From assembly GCA_034440635.1 (NCBI GenBank), contig JAOTON010001353.1, forward strand, positions 193,501 through 257,500: 64,000 nucleotides of DNA. Direction: 5' to 3'. Source of the DNA: Lepas anatifera (lineage: Eukaryota > Arthropoda > Thecostraca > Lepadidae). A program made the translations under genes and the position numbers. The notes under the pieces are model-generated. The model made no database searches. It had not been told where the DNA came from and worked only from the letters and a program-made list of their open reading frames with translations. Of the stretch, positions 1-10,269 are shown in pieces; position 1 is the first letter of the stretch; every line of letters starts with the position of its first letter.

Positions 1-196
1 TTTTTTAGGTCGGGTCACTTGACCTGTACTGGTGACTTGACCTGAGATGACCTAACCTTAAAATGTTCACAGAAGTTGTAAAAATGATGAGGGAGAAGGC
101 GTACCAAGTACGGCGGCGCTACGCGCCACCGTTTTTCTACTATCTCTGAAAAACCCGAGGGGGGCGGGTACCCGCCCCCCGTCAATGCGTGTGTTA
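1..196 (-). mobile_element. Family A element, terminal fragment cut by window start
   Basis: This is the single-TIR end of an A element in minus orientation. It runs through the AGGTCA cluster and the CGGCGGCGC hairpin to the palindrome GGGGGCGGGTACCCGCCCCC and closes with the terminal repeat and TTAA at 193-196. The rest lies outside the window. Confidence 0.85.
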
Positions 197-1113
197 AGCT
201 CGGGGAGGGGGCAAGAGACGTCGCAGAGGGTAGGGTGAAAGTAAATTCAACCTACCACTTAATTTGATAGGTACCGAAAAGGTTCTAGAATCAGCTCAAA
301 GTTGGGAGGTGGGGGGGGCACTGCCCTCACAGTTCGACAGTTAGAGGCAGCCACTGCCAATACCACTACGGTTTCTGCGCCCGTGCTACAGGGGTGCCCA
401 GGGAAGTGCCCTGATCTCGCAGAGAGTGACCAGGCGCCGAGTGCACCCACGTGGCTACGGAACTGCTCTAAAGCAAACCAGGTTTACATAATGGACAAGC
501 TCGTCTGTTCGCAAGAAAATATTGAAGCGTTTTTATTGGTTCCCAGCATAAACATTTTAAAAGGGACTAGATAGGTGTGGCCACGTGTCGTCCAAATATT
601 TCCTGATTTCATTCCAATTGAGAGGGAACAGGAAATTTTAGGTATCGTTATTCCGGAACATTGGTCCTGAGACGACACCAACATCGATTTATGGATTAAC
701 TGAGAGTCTCGGGGGCTGAGCATGGACTCGTACCGTCTTTCATGGGCCTTTTGATGGTCATCGCCCTCCCGGGTCGAATCCTGGCTATGCCGCTACTCCT
801 TGATGCCCAAAAAGAGCTTTTTCGAGGACTCTCTCATTCTCAGAAGCACAATAAATGATTTGTTCTCTCCAAAAACTTAACACATCACGGTATTGATCCC
901 ACATTTCCACAGACTAATCCCAATGCGATTTGTTTGCGATTTCCGTACACACTAGCAAAATGCACTTAGACTGTGCCAAAAATAAAAAGGGGAGGGGGCA
1001 GACCATTTTCATATTGCTGCTGACAAGATATTTTCCACGTTTGGATACAAAACTTGTCAGATTTGAGCTTATCGTTTCCTTCCGCATTGTCTAGTAATAC
1101 AATTTTCCGGTTT
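197..1113. other. Intergenic, no recognisable gene
   Basis: There are only short overlapping open frames on both strands, none with a recognisable motif. Near 772-782 the sequence GGGTCGAATCC resembles a pol III B box, but there is no convincing A box, so a tRNA-derived remnant is only possible. Confidence 0.4.
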
Positions 1114-1246
1114 CATCACAATTGAACTGATACAGGAATTTTTTGGACGAAAAGTGGCGAGCCCGGACCGCTGACCCCCTCTTTTCCCTGCTTATGGTAT
1201 GGATGACAATTATACAATGAAATTGAAATCTAACAGAGAAATATGT

Positions 1247-1630
1247 TTAACACGCGCATTGACGGGGGGCGGGTACCCGCCCCCCTCGGGTTTTTCGGAG
1301 ATAGGAGAAAAACGGCGGCGCGTAGCGCCGCCGTACTTGGTATACCTTTTCCCTCATCATTTTTACAACTTCTGTGAAAATTTTAAGGTTAGGTCATCTC
1401 AGGTCAGGTCACCAGTACAGGTCAAGTGACCCGACCTCAAAAAATGTTTAAGACAGCATAAGTCGGAGGAGGGTGAACTTATCCGATTGAAACTTATATC
1501 ACATAATGGCCCCACCGAGTTCTCTAAAATATGTTCCGGTATTTTTGATATCGATGACCTAAGGTCAGGTACGAGGCATGACCTCTCCATTGGAAATACA
1601 TGGGAAAAATGGTTTTTACGGAATAACTCA
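1247..1630 (+). mobile_element. Family A, truncated copy
   Basis: The single-TIR end and first 380 bp or so of A are present. The element ends in AATAACTCA, where it joins a second copy of the left flanking DNA. This is a by-product of the tandem duplication, not an independent insertion. Confidence 0.85.
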
Positions 1631-1758
1631 CAATTGAACTGATACAGGAATTTTTTGGACGAAAAGTGGCGAGCCCGGACCGCTGACCCCCTCTTTTCCC
1701 TGCTTATGGTATGGATGACAATTATACAATGAAATTGAAATCTAACAGAGAAATATGT

Positions 1759-2605
1759 TTAACACGCGCATTGACGGGGGCGGGTACCCGCCCCCCTCGG
1801 GTTTTTCGGAGATAGGAGAAAAACGGCGGCGCGTAGCGCCGCCGTACTTGGTATACCTTTTCCCTCATCATTTTTACAACTTCTGTGAAAATTTTAAGGT
1901 TAGGTCATCTCAGGTCAGGTCACCAGTACAGGTCAAGTGACCCGACCTCAAAAAATGTTTAAGACAGCATAAGTCGGAGGAGGGTGAACTTATCCGATTG
2001 AAACTCATATCACACAATGGCCCCACCGAGTTCTCTAAAATATGTTCCGGTATTTTTGATATCGATGACCTAAGGTCAGGTACGAGGCATGACCTCTCCA
2101 TTGGAAATACATGGGAAAAATGGTTTTTACGGAATAACTCAGTAACGGATGGTGATAGAGCATTGATTTTAGCTGCTTTAGACTCGCCTAGGCTTTGCGG
2201 TTCTAATGATATGCATTTTATATAATTTGACCCTGACCTGACCTCAGGTCAGGTCAAATCTTTGATTTGACCTAGCAAGGTCAAATTATATATCATTCGA
2301 TTCGGCTTGCTAAGAGGATTCATATAGTTCAATTTGTTTTGCTTTATCTTTACTTGTTCAGATGTAATGGCCGAAAAACTGAATTTACATGTTATCCCTA
2401 TGACGGGCATGTTTTGACCTCTTGTGACCTTAAATGTGACCTGAGAAAAAAATGGTTCAAATGTTTTCGATGGAGAAGTGGATGGGCAGCCTAACGCCGT
2501 TTACCGTTTTTCGCTACCTACCGTGGTTCTCGAGATCTTAGGGGGCGGGTACCCGCCCCCCGTCAATGCGAAGGTGGCTCAGACCCCCGTCAATGCGCGT
2601 GTTAA
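1759..2605 (+). mobile_element. Family A, full length (847 bp)
   Basis: This complete copy is bounded by TTAA at 1759-1762 and 2602-2605. Layout: TTAA and terminal repeat CACGCGCATTGACGGGGG; palindrome with GGGTACCC core; CGGCGGCGC/GCGCCGCCG hairpin; AGGTCA clusters; a TGACCTGACCT/AGGTCAGGTCA palindrome near 2230-2265; AGATCTTAGGGG; the palindrome again; then the terminal repeat twice, separated by GCGAAGGTGGCTCAGA. It contains no transposase. Open frames of 60-75 codons occur by chance. Confidence 0.92.
2226..2292. promoter_or_regulatory. AGGTCA palindrome cluster in family A (example)
   Basis: CTGACCTGACCTCAGGTCAGG is an inverted repeat of two direct half-sites on each side. It is followed by TTGACC/AAGGTCAA. 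The arrangement is conserved in nearly all A copies. AGGTCA is the core half-site bound by nuclear receptors; whether any host factor binds here is unknown. Confidence 0.5.
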
Positions 2606-2652
2606 CCTGAAAGCCGTCCCGGTCCAGATCTTACGAGTACAGAGAAATATGT

Positions 2653-3036
2653 TTAACACGCGCATTGACGGGGGGCGGGTACCCGCCCCCCCTCGGGTTT
2701 TTCGGAGACAGGAGAAAAACGGCGGCGCGTAGCGCCGCCGTACTTGGTATACCTTTTCCCTCATCATTTTTACAACTTCTGTGAAAATTTTAAGGTTAGG
2801 TCATCTCAGGTCAGGTCACCAGTACAGGTCAAGTGACCCGACCTCAAAAAATGTTTAAGACAGCATAAGTCGGAGGAGGGTGAACTTATCCGATTGAAAC
2901 TCATATCACATAATGGCCCCACCGAGTTCTCTAAAATATGTTCCGGTATTTTTGATATCGATGACCTAAGGTCAGGTACGAGGCATGACCTCTCCATTGG
3001 AAATACATGAAAAAATGGTTTTTACGGAATAACTCA
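2653..3036 (+). mobile_element. Family A, truncated copy
   Basis: This is the counterpart of the truncated copy at 1247, ending at the same internal position. It has lost two bases in the stretch ACATGGGAAAAATGG, so it is not perfectly identical to its partner. Confidence 0.85.
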
Positions 3037-3165
3037 CAATTGAACTGATACAGGAATTTTTTTGGACGAAAAGTGGCGAGCCCGGACCGCTGACCCCCTC
3101 TTTTCCCTGCTTATGGTATGGATGACAATTATACAATGAAATTGAAATCTAACAGAGAAATATGT

Positions 3166-4014
3166 TTAACACGCGCATTGACGGGGGGCGGGTACCCGCC
3201 CCCCTCGGGTTTTTCGGAGATAGGAGAAAAACGGCGGCGCGTAGCGCCGCCGTACTTGGTATACCTTTTCCCTCATCATTTTTACAACTTCTGTGAAAAT
3301 TTTAAGGTTAGGTCATCTCAGGTCAGGTCACCAGTACAGGTCAAGTGACCCGACCTCAAAAAATGTTTAAGACAGCATAAGTCGGAGGAGGGTGAACTTA
3401 TCCGATTGAAACTCATATCACATAATGGTCCCACCGAGTTCTCTAAAATATGTTCCGGTATTTTTGATATCGATGACCTAAGGTCAGGTACGAGGCATGA
3501 CCTCTCCATTGGAAATACATGGGAAAAATGGTTTTTACGGAATAACTCAGTAACGGATGGTGATAGAGCATTGATTTTAGCTGCTTTAGACTCGCCTAGG
3601 CTTTGCGGTTCTAATGATATGCATTTTATATAATTTGACCCTGACCTGACCTCAGGTCAGGTCAAATCTTTGATTTGACCTAGCAAGGTCAAATTATATA
3701 TCATTCGATTCGGCTTGCTAAGAGGATTCATATAGTTCAATTTGTTTTGCTTTATCTTTACTTGTTCAGATGTAATGGCCGAAAAACTGAATTTACATGT
3801 TATCCCTATGACGGGCATGTTTTGACCTCTTGTGACCTTAAATGTGACCTGAGAAAAAAATGGTTCAAATGTTTTCGATGGAGAAGTGGATGGGCAGCCT
3901 AACGCCGTTTACCGTTTTTCGCTACCTACCGTGGTTCTCGAGATCTTAGGGGGGCGGGTACCCGCCCCCCGTCAATGCGAAGGTGGCTCAGACCCCCGTC
4001 AATGCGCGTGTTAA
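3166..4014 (+). mobile_element. Family A, full length (849 bp), reference copy
   Basis: TTAA flanks at 3166-3169 and 4011-4014 enclose a complete A. By eye I count 16 exact AGGTCA/TGACCT hexamers, in four clusters: 3305-3350, 3475-3505, 3635-3695 and 3820-3855. Random sequence of this length should hold fewer than one. The right flank (CCTGAAAGCCG) matches the one after the copy at 1759. Mobilisation by a piggyBac-type transposase is inferred from the TTAA duplication; the source is not in the window. Confidence 0.92.
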
Positions 4015-4050
4015 CCTGAAAGCCGTCCCGGTCCAGATCTTACGAGTACA

Positions 4051-4526
4051 GTGACAGACCCAAGGGAGGGGAAAGGGGCAGCGGCCTCCTCACGCCTAAG
4101 AGGCGCCAATCTGGGGGCGAAAAGGCGCCTCCAAAAACAGTTTACACTAGGTATTCGGGGTAAAAATATCCGATCTCCTCTCCCGTAGGATACGACAAAT
4201 GGCGCCCCTGGGTGAAAAACATCCGCTCATTTGGGGCAAAAATGTGCATGCTCGCCCTTCCCTCTTACCGAAATCCTAGACCCGTCACTTCACGTGTATG
4301 AGTATTCGACAGATGTGGCCATATTGGACGATGGTGCTTATGCAACTAAACGGACTAGAAATGTATGTTCGGAAAGTTCCACTAGTTGTATGAGGTACTC
4401 GCGGTTCAATTTGAGAGGGCAATCATCCTCCTTGCTCGTCAAGAGCGAAATTCACCTTCATACACCGCATTATCACAAAATAAGTTTCACAGGAGGATCA
4501 TGGCTATTTTACAGGAACAGCTTCAC
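4051..4526. other. Intergenic, no recognisable gene
   Basis: GC-rich single-copy-looking DNA with two short open frames lacking recognisable motifs. I see no repeat shared with the rest of the window. Confidence 0.4.
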
Positions 4527-5724
4527 TTAACATTCGCCCGGGTGGGGGGTCTTTTTAGACCCCCCTCGGGTTTTTCCGAAGTGACCAAAAAACGGCGGCG
4601 CGCAGCGCCGCCAATCCTGGTTTAGCTGTTCCTTCATCATTTTTACATCTTTCCTAAGAATTTTAGCTTAAGGTCATAACAGGTCAGGTCACCAGGCCAG
4701 GTGAAGTGACCTCACCTAAAAAATACTTAGGACCACATAACTAAAAGAAGGGTTAATTGATCAAGTTGAAACTCATACCACATATTGGGTCCACCAAGAG
4801 CTACAACATTTGTTCCGGGATTTTTGATATTGGTGACCTAAGGTCATGTGCAGAGCATGACCTCCCCATTGTCAATACATGGGGAAAATCACGAAATGAG
4901 CTTTTCTCAGTAAGTATGGATGGAATCAATTTCAAACATTGGTTGCGACTTGCTCTTCCCATTTCTGGAGCTGATGCCAAAACTTTTGACTTGTGACCTT
5001 TAAAAGGTCACCTTAGGTCAAATAAGCATTTTTGGTGTTTTTCTCTATAAATTTTGAATAAAATAATATAGAGCTTTTATTTTGTCACCGAAGTGTTTGT
5101 ATAGTCACTGGAAGTCAAATGATATACATCATGACTATACCAGGTCAAGTTGGGTCAGACCGTTGACCTGGGTCAGGTCAAATTCTTAAATTTGACCTGG
5201 CATAGCAATATCATATATCATTCGATTCGTATTGACGAGAGGATTGCAATGGTGCATAAACCATGGCTGTATCTTGTTTGGTTGGGAAGTTATTAGCGAA
5301 AAAGTAAACGCCCTTATGCATGGGTGGCTATGGACATTCCCAAGAATATGCCCAATATCTAGTGACCTGTAGCTCCCTAGGCTTTGACCTGACACGAAAA
5401 TGAATGCCACTGTAATGAAAGCGCATCTCAAGAGCTTTCGAATGGTGTTAGAAAAATGTTTCTAGCTATCGTAGTTTCTGAGATATATGAGGTTTTCTTA
5501 GTACACCTCATATTAGCGATTTTGAACTATTTTGACCTCTGGTGACCTTGATATTGGCCTGACAAGAAAAATGTCTGAAGTATTTTCGATATCATTTTCG
5601 AAGAGCTTTCGATTGCCGTTTTGCGCTTTTTTCTAGCTCTCTTAGTTTTTGAGATTGTGGGGGTCTTTTTTAGCCCCCCACCAGGGCGAAGGTGGCTCGT
5701 ACCCGCCACCGGGGCAAGGGTTAA
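4527..5724 (+). mobile_element. Family C element, full length (1198 bp)
   Basis: TTAA at 4527 and 5721 bounds a copy whose left terminal repeat is CATTCGCCCGGGTGGGGGG and whose right end has a doubled repeat (CCCTTGCCCCGGTGGCGGG read inward) with GAGCCACCTTCGC between. The subterminal palindrome core is GTCTTTTTAGAC. The C and A interiors align in their first 400 bp: the hairpin, the GGTCAGGTCACCAG block, and TGACCTAAGGTCATG. They differ in the second half. Confidence 0.88.
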
Positions 5725-5751
5725 AAACCACTCCACAAATGTCTTCTGACC

Positions 5752-6605
5752 TTAACACGCGCATTGACGGGGGGCGGGTACCCGCCCACCCTGCGGGTTT
5801 TTGGAGACAGTAGAAAAACGGCGGCGCGTAGCGCCGCCGTACTTGGTATACCTTTTCCCTCATCATTTTTACAACTTCTGTGAAAATTTTAAGGTTAGGT
5901 CATCTCAGGTCAGGTCACCAGTACAGGTCAAGTGACCCGACCTCAAAAAAGTTTAAGATAGCATAAGTCGGAGCAGGGTGAACTTATCCGATTGAAATTC
6001 ATATCACATAATGGCCCCACCGAGTTCTCTAAAATATGTTCCGGTATTTTTGATATCGATGACCTAAGGTCAGGTACGACGCATGACCTCTCCATTGGAA
6101 ATACATGGGAAAAATGGTTTTTACGGAATAACTCAGTAACGGATGGTGATAGAGCATTTATTTTAGCTGCATTAGACTCGCCTGGGCTTTGCGGTTCTAA
6201 TGATATGCATTTTATATGATTTGACCCTGACCTGACCTAAGGTCAGGTCAAATCCTTGATTTGACCTAGCAAGGTCAAATTATATATCATTCGATTCAGC
6301 TTGCTAAGAGGATTCATATAGTTCAAGTCGTTTTGCTCTATCTTTACTTGTTCAGATGTAATGCCCGAAAAACTGAATTTTACATGTTATCCCTATGACG
6401 GGCATGTTTTGACCTCTCGTGACCTTAAATGTGACCCGACAAAAAAATGGTGCAAATGTTTTCGATGGAGAAGTGGATGGGCAGCCCAACGCCGTTTACC
6501 GTTTTTCGCTACCTACCGCGGTTCTTGAGATCTTAGGGGGGTGGGTACCCGCCCCTCCCCCGTCAATGCGAAGGTGGCTCAGACCCCCGTCAATGCGCGT
6601 GTTAA
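5752..6605 (+). mobile_element. Family A, full length (854 bp)
   Basis: Complete copy with TTAA at 5752 and 6602, separated from the C element by 27 bp. The right palindrome is slightly expanded with extra C residues. Confidence 0.9.
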
Positions 6606-7009
6606 CACAGGAAAATAAGACAGCGCTCTTGCCATCAACCGCCCGACTTGACGTTGAAAGGGAAAATGGTTAACAGTCTGCATAGATTCTGGTGTAACGT
6701 AAACCCCCTGATGAGGCCCAATTCCTTCAGTGAGAGTCTAATTACTATATTTATCGGTAAAAGTGGTTTTGATACTCTACCTTGTTGTTCTTGTTTCCAA
6801 AAGACGGGTGAATTCACTCCATTTATTGTTACTGCTCCAGCTTTTAGAGAACCAGTACGCTAGTAGAGTAAGCTCACTCTTTTTTAAGCCACTTTTCTGT
6901 TTTCCCACCAAAGTTCACTCTTTTTCTTGTGGTATGAAGCCTGTCTAATGAGGAGTTATGACCAAAAAGGCGTTGGAATACTATACCCGGAGTTATTTTT
7001 TCTCACTGT
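6606..7009. other. Intergenic, no recognisable gene
   Basis: AT-rich single-copy-looking DNA. Short open frames around 6635-6948 overlap on both strands and have no recognisable domain. Confidence 0.35.
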
Positions 7010-7621
7010 AGTAAATATGCATATCAATCGGCTCGCAATAGCAATGCAAACGTAATAGTATCAAAATATAAGTTGTATCTTCATTTCTGGCAAAGTTATT
7101 GGCCCAAGTCTGAAAACTGCTTAAATAGCCCCCGATGACCTCTCAGAGGTCACAGGTCAAACATTGCAACATGAACCTGGAAAAGGGCCAAGGATACTAC
7201 GATTTGGGGAACACAAAGGTATTCCCAGCCGTATCTACACATATATAGCCCATTTCCTGTTTTCCCCATATATTTTCAACAGAAAGGTCATGATCCGTAC
7301 CTAACCCTAGGTCATCGATATGAAAAAAACATACCGGAATATATATTTAGCACTCGCTGGGCACATTATGGGGTATAAGTTTCAATTTCAATATATTCAC
7401 CTTTTTCTTACGCATGCAACCTTAAACAATTTTGTAGGTGAGGTCACTTGACCTGCACTGGTGACCTGACCTGAGGTGGCATAAATAAAAATTTTTTTAG
7501 AAAAGTTGAGGAATTGATCAGTGATACGGTATGCCAAGTATGGCGGAGCTTCGCGCCGCCCTTTCTTGTACTACCGGATAAACCCGAGGGGTTCAAACAC
7601 CCCCACCGGGGTGAGGGTTAA
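7010..7621 (-). mobile_element. Family G element, partial
   Basis: The minus-strand sequence matches the first two thirds of the G copies at 54467 and 57313, including TGACCTCTCAGAGGTCA, AGGTCATCGATATG and the GGTGAGGTCACTTGACC block. It ends with GGGGTTCAAACACCCCC and TTAA at 7618-7621. The doubled-TIR end is missing, and homology fades near 7010. Confidence 0.7.
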
Positions 7622-7957
7622 ATCACGACGCCGCTCGGGTGGCATCATACACGACAACGATACCACCGCCGGTCAGACGTCCCTACCCACGCCACCACAC
7701 ACGGTCCCACGCCCGGCCGGGCACGGGCAGCCAGGTCACCCACGCAGCGGCCCTCCAGCTCAGCGGCGCTCGGTCTCGCCATGAAAACCTTCCGCTAGTT
7801 TTATGTATTTGAAAACCTCCTTAGCCACAGCTTGGTCAACGCCGGGAAGGAGAGGGTGCCCGAAGAGGAGAATGTCTATTTTTAATTTTCTGTGGATGGT
7901 TTGGAATGGAAATGTCACCACTGCTGTAATATTTTATTGGCCATGGTATTGGTCACC
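7622..7957. other. Intergenic, no recognisable gene
   Basis: GC-rich spacer between a G and an A element. One open frame runs in from the G terminus without any recognisable motif. Confidence 0.35.
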
Positions 7958-8805
7958 TTAACACGCGCATTGACGGGGGTCTGAGCCACCTTCGCATTGA
8001 CGGGGGGCGGGTACCCGCCCCCCTAAGATCTCGAGAACCACGGTAGGTAGCGAAAAACGGTAAACGGCGTTGGGCTGCCCATCCACTTCTCCATCGAAAA
8101 CATTTGAACCATTTTTTTGTCAGGTCACATTTAAGGTCACGAGAGGTCAAAACATGCCCGCCATAGGGATAACATGTAAAATTCAGTTTTTCGGGTATTA
8201 CATCTGAACAAGTAAAGATAGAGCAAAACGACTTGAACTATATGAATCCTCTTAGCAAGCCGAATCGAATGATATATAATTTGACCTTGCTAGGTCAAAT
8301 CAAGGATTTGACCTGACCTGAGGTCAGGTCAGGGTCAAATTATATAAAATGCATATCATTAGAACCGCAAAGCCCAGGCGAGTCTAATGCAGCTAAAATA
8401 AATGCTCTATCACCATCCGTTACTGAGTTATTCCGTAAAAACCATTTTTCCCATGTATTTCCAATGGAGAGGTCATGCCTCGTACCTGACCTTAGGTCAT
8501 CGATATCAAAAATACCGGAACATATGTTAGAGAACTCGGTGGGGCCATTATGTGATATGAGTTTCAATCGGATAAGTTCACCCTGCTCCGACTTATGCTA
8601 TCTTAAACTTTTTTTGAGGTCGGGTCACTTGACCTGTACTGGTGACCTGACCTGAGATGACCTAACCTTAAAATTTTCACAGAAGCTGTAAAAATGATGA
8701 GGAAAAGGTATACCAAGTACGGCGGCGCTACGCGCCGCCGTTTTTCTACTATCTCCGAAAACCCCGAGGGGGCGGGTACCCGCCCCCCGTCAATGCGCGT
8801 GTTAA
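7958..8805 (-). mobile_element. Family A, full length (848 bp), minus
   Basis: TTAA at 7958 and 8802. The doubled-TIR end is on the left and the single-TIR end on the right. It is close to the window consensus, suggesting recent insertion. It sits directly beside the (GA)n tract. Confidence 0.92.
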
Positions 8806-8814
8806 AAGACAAAC

Positions 8815-9003
<189 letters not shown>

Positions 9004-9285
9004 ATCTATTTTTGAGCCGAAGATATGGTGGGCTGTTTTGGCTGTAATACTGCTCTAGGTGATGGTTCAATGTAACCTCAGATTGAATCTCTAAGAGATG
9101 TCCTGCCAACTTTTTGTGCTGTCAATTGTATTGTGCTGGGCAGAAATGAAAACTTGAATTTAGAAGTTCCAAATGGTTTTTTAGTTCAATTCCTAGCATT
9201 TCGTAAGCTACGGCTTCCGGTGCTGTCCCTGGATGTTAGTAAAATTATCTGAATGTAAGTTGGTGTTGCTCCTCAGTTTAACCGC
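9004..9285. other. Intergenic, no recognisable gene
   Basis: Spacer between the microsatellite and the next A element; nothing recognised. Confidence 0.35.
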
Positions 9286-10145
9286 TTAACACGTGCATTG
9301 ACGGGGGGCGGGTACCCGCCCCCTCAGGTTTTTCGGAGACAGCAGAAAAACAGCGGCGCTGCACGCCGCCGTACTTGGTATACCTTTTTCCTCATCATTT
9401 TTGCAACTTCTGTGAAAATCTTAAGGATAGGTCATCTCAGGTCAGGCCACCAGTACAGGTTAAGTGACACGACCTCAAAAAAAGTTTAAGATAGCATAAG
9501 TCGGAGCAGGGTGAACTTATCCAATTGAAACTCATATCACATAATGGGCTCACCGAATTCTCTAAAACATGTTCCGGTATTTTTTATATCGTTGACCTAA
9601 GGTCAGGTACGAAGCATGACCTATCCATTGGTAATACATGGGAAATATGGTTTTTACTGAATAACTCAGTAACAGATGGTGATAGAGCGTTTATTTTAGC
9701 TTCATTAGACTCGCCGTGGCTTTGCAGTTCTAATGATATGCATTTTATATAATTTGACCCTGAACTGACCTCGGGTCAGGTCAAATCTTAGATTGACCTA
9801 GCAAGGTCAAATCATATGTCATTCGATTCGGCTTGCTGCGAGGATTTATAGAGTTCAAGTCGTTTTGCTCTATCTTTACTTGTTCAGATGTAATGGCCGA
9901 AAAACTTAATTTACATGTTTTCTCTATGACGGCATGTGACGGCATGTTTTTTGACCTCTCGTGACCTTAAATGTGACCTGACAAAAAATGGTTCAAATAT
10001 TTTCGATGGAGAAGTGGATGGGCTACCCAGCACCGTTTACCGTTTTTTGCTACCTACCGTGGTTCTCGAGATCTTAGGGGGGGCGGGTACCCGCCCCCCT
10101 CGTCAATCCGAAGGTGGCTCAGACCCCCGTCAACGCGCGTGTTAA
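9286..10145 (+). mobile_element. Family A, older subfamily A2 (860 bp)
   Basis: Full-length with TTAA at 9286 and 10142. It differs from the young copies by many substitutions and by a 10-bp duplication of GACGGCATGT near 9928-9948. The duplication is shared with the copies at 51914 and 57440, so these three form a subfamily. Its 75-codon frame differs from young copies mostly by amino-acid-changing substitutions, which argues against coding function. Confidence 0.88.
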
Positions 10146-10235
10146 AGGGAGTGTCTCACTTTTATAACGTGTTTTGAACTGAGATAGCAGTTTTGTAAAG
10201 CGTGCTGAGGATTCCCTTTTGGCATATTTAGTTTT
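10142..10235 (-). mobile_element. Family I MITE, terminal fragment
   Basis: TTAAAGGGAGTGTCTCAC followed by ATAACGTG and CTGAGATAGCA matches the terminal 80 bp or so of the I elements at 16064 and 36311, read from their right end. The TTAA is shared with the preceding A. The other end is not found before the B element begins. Confidence 0.6.
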
Positions 10236-10269
10236 ACTCAAAGCTGTCTGTATAAAATTTCCGCACACT

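Larger units (their letters stand above)
1114..4050 (+). repeat. Recent tandem duplication carrying four A copies
   Basis: A left flank of about 130 bp plus an A element is repeated. The A start TTAAs lie at 1247, 1759, 2653 and 3166, giving spacings of 512 and 513 bp within pairs and about 1406 bp between pairs. Copies 1 and 3 stop at the same internal A position and jump back to the left flank, with a shared TCA at the join. After copy 2 the right flank jumps back to the left flank within a shared ACAG. The units are nearly identical. A small duplication followed by a larger one explains the structure; assembly error is the main alternative. Confidence 0.85.
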
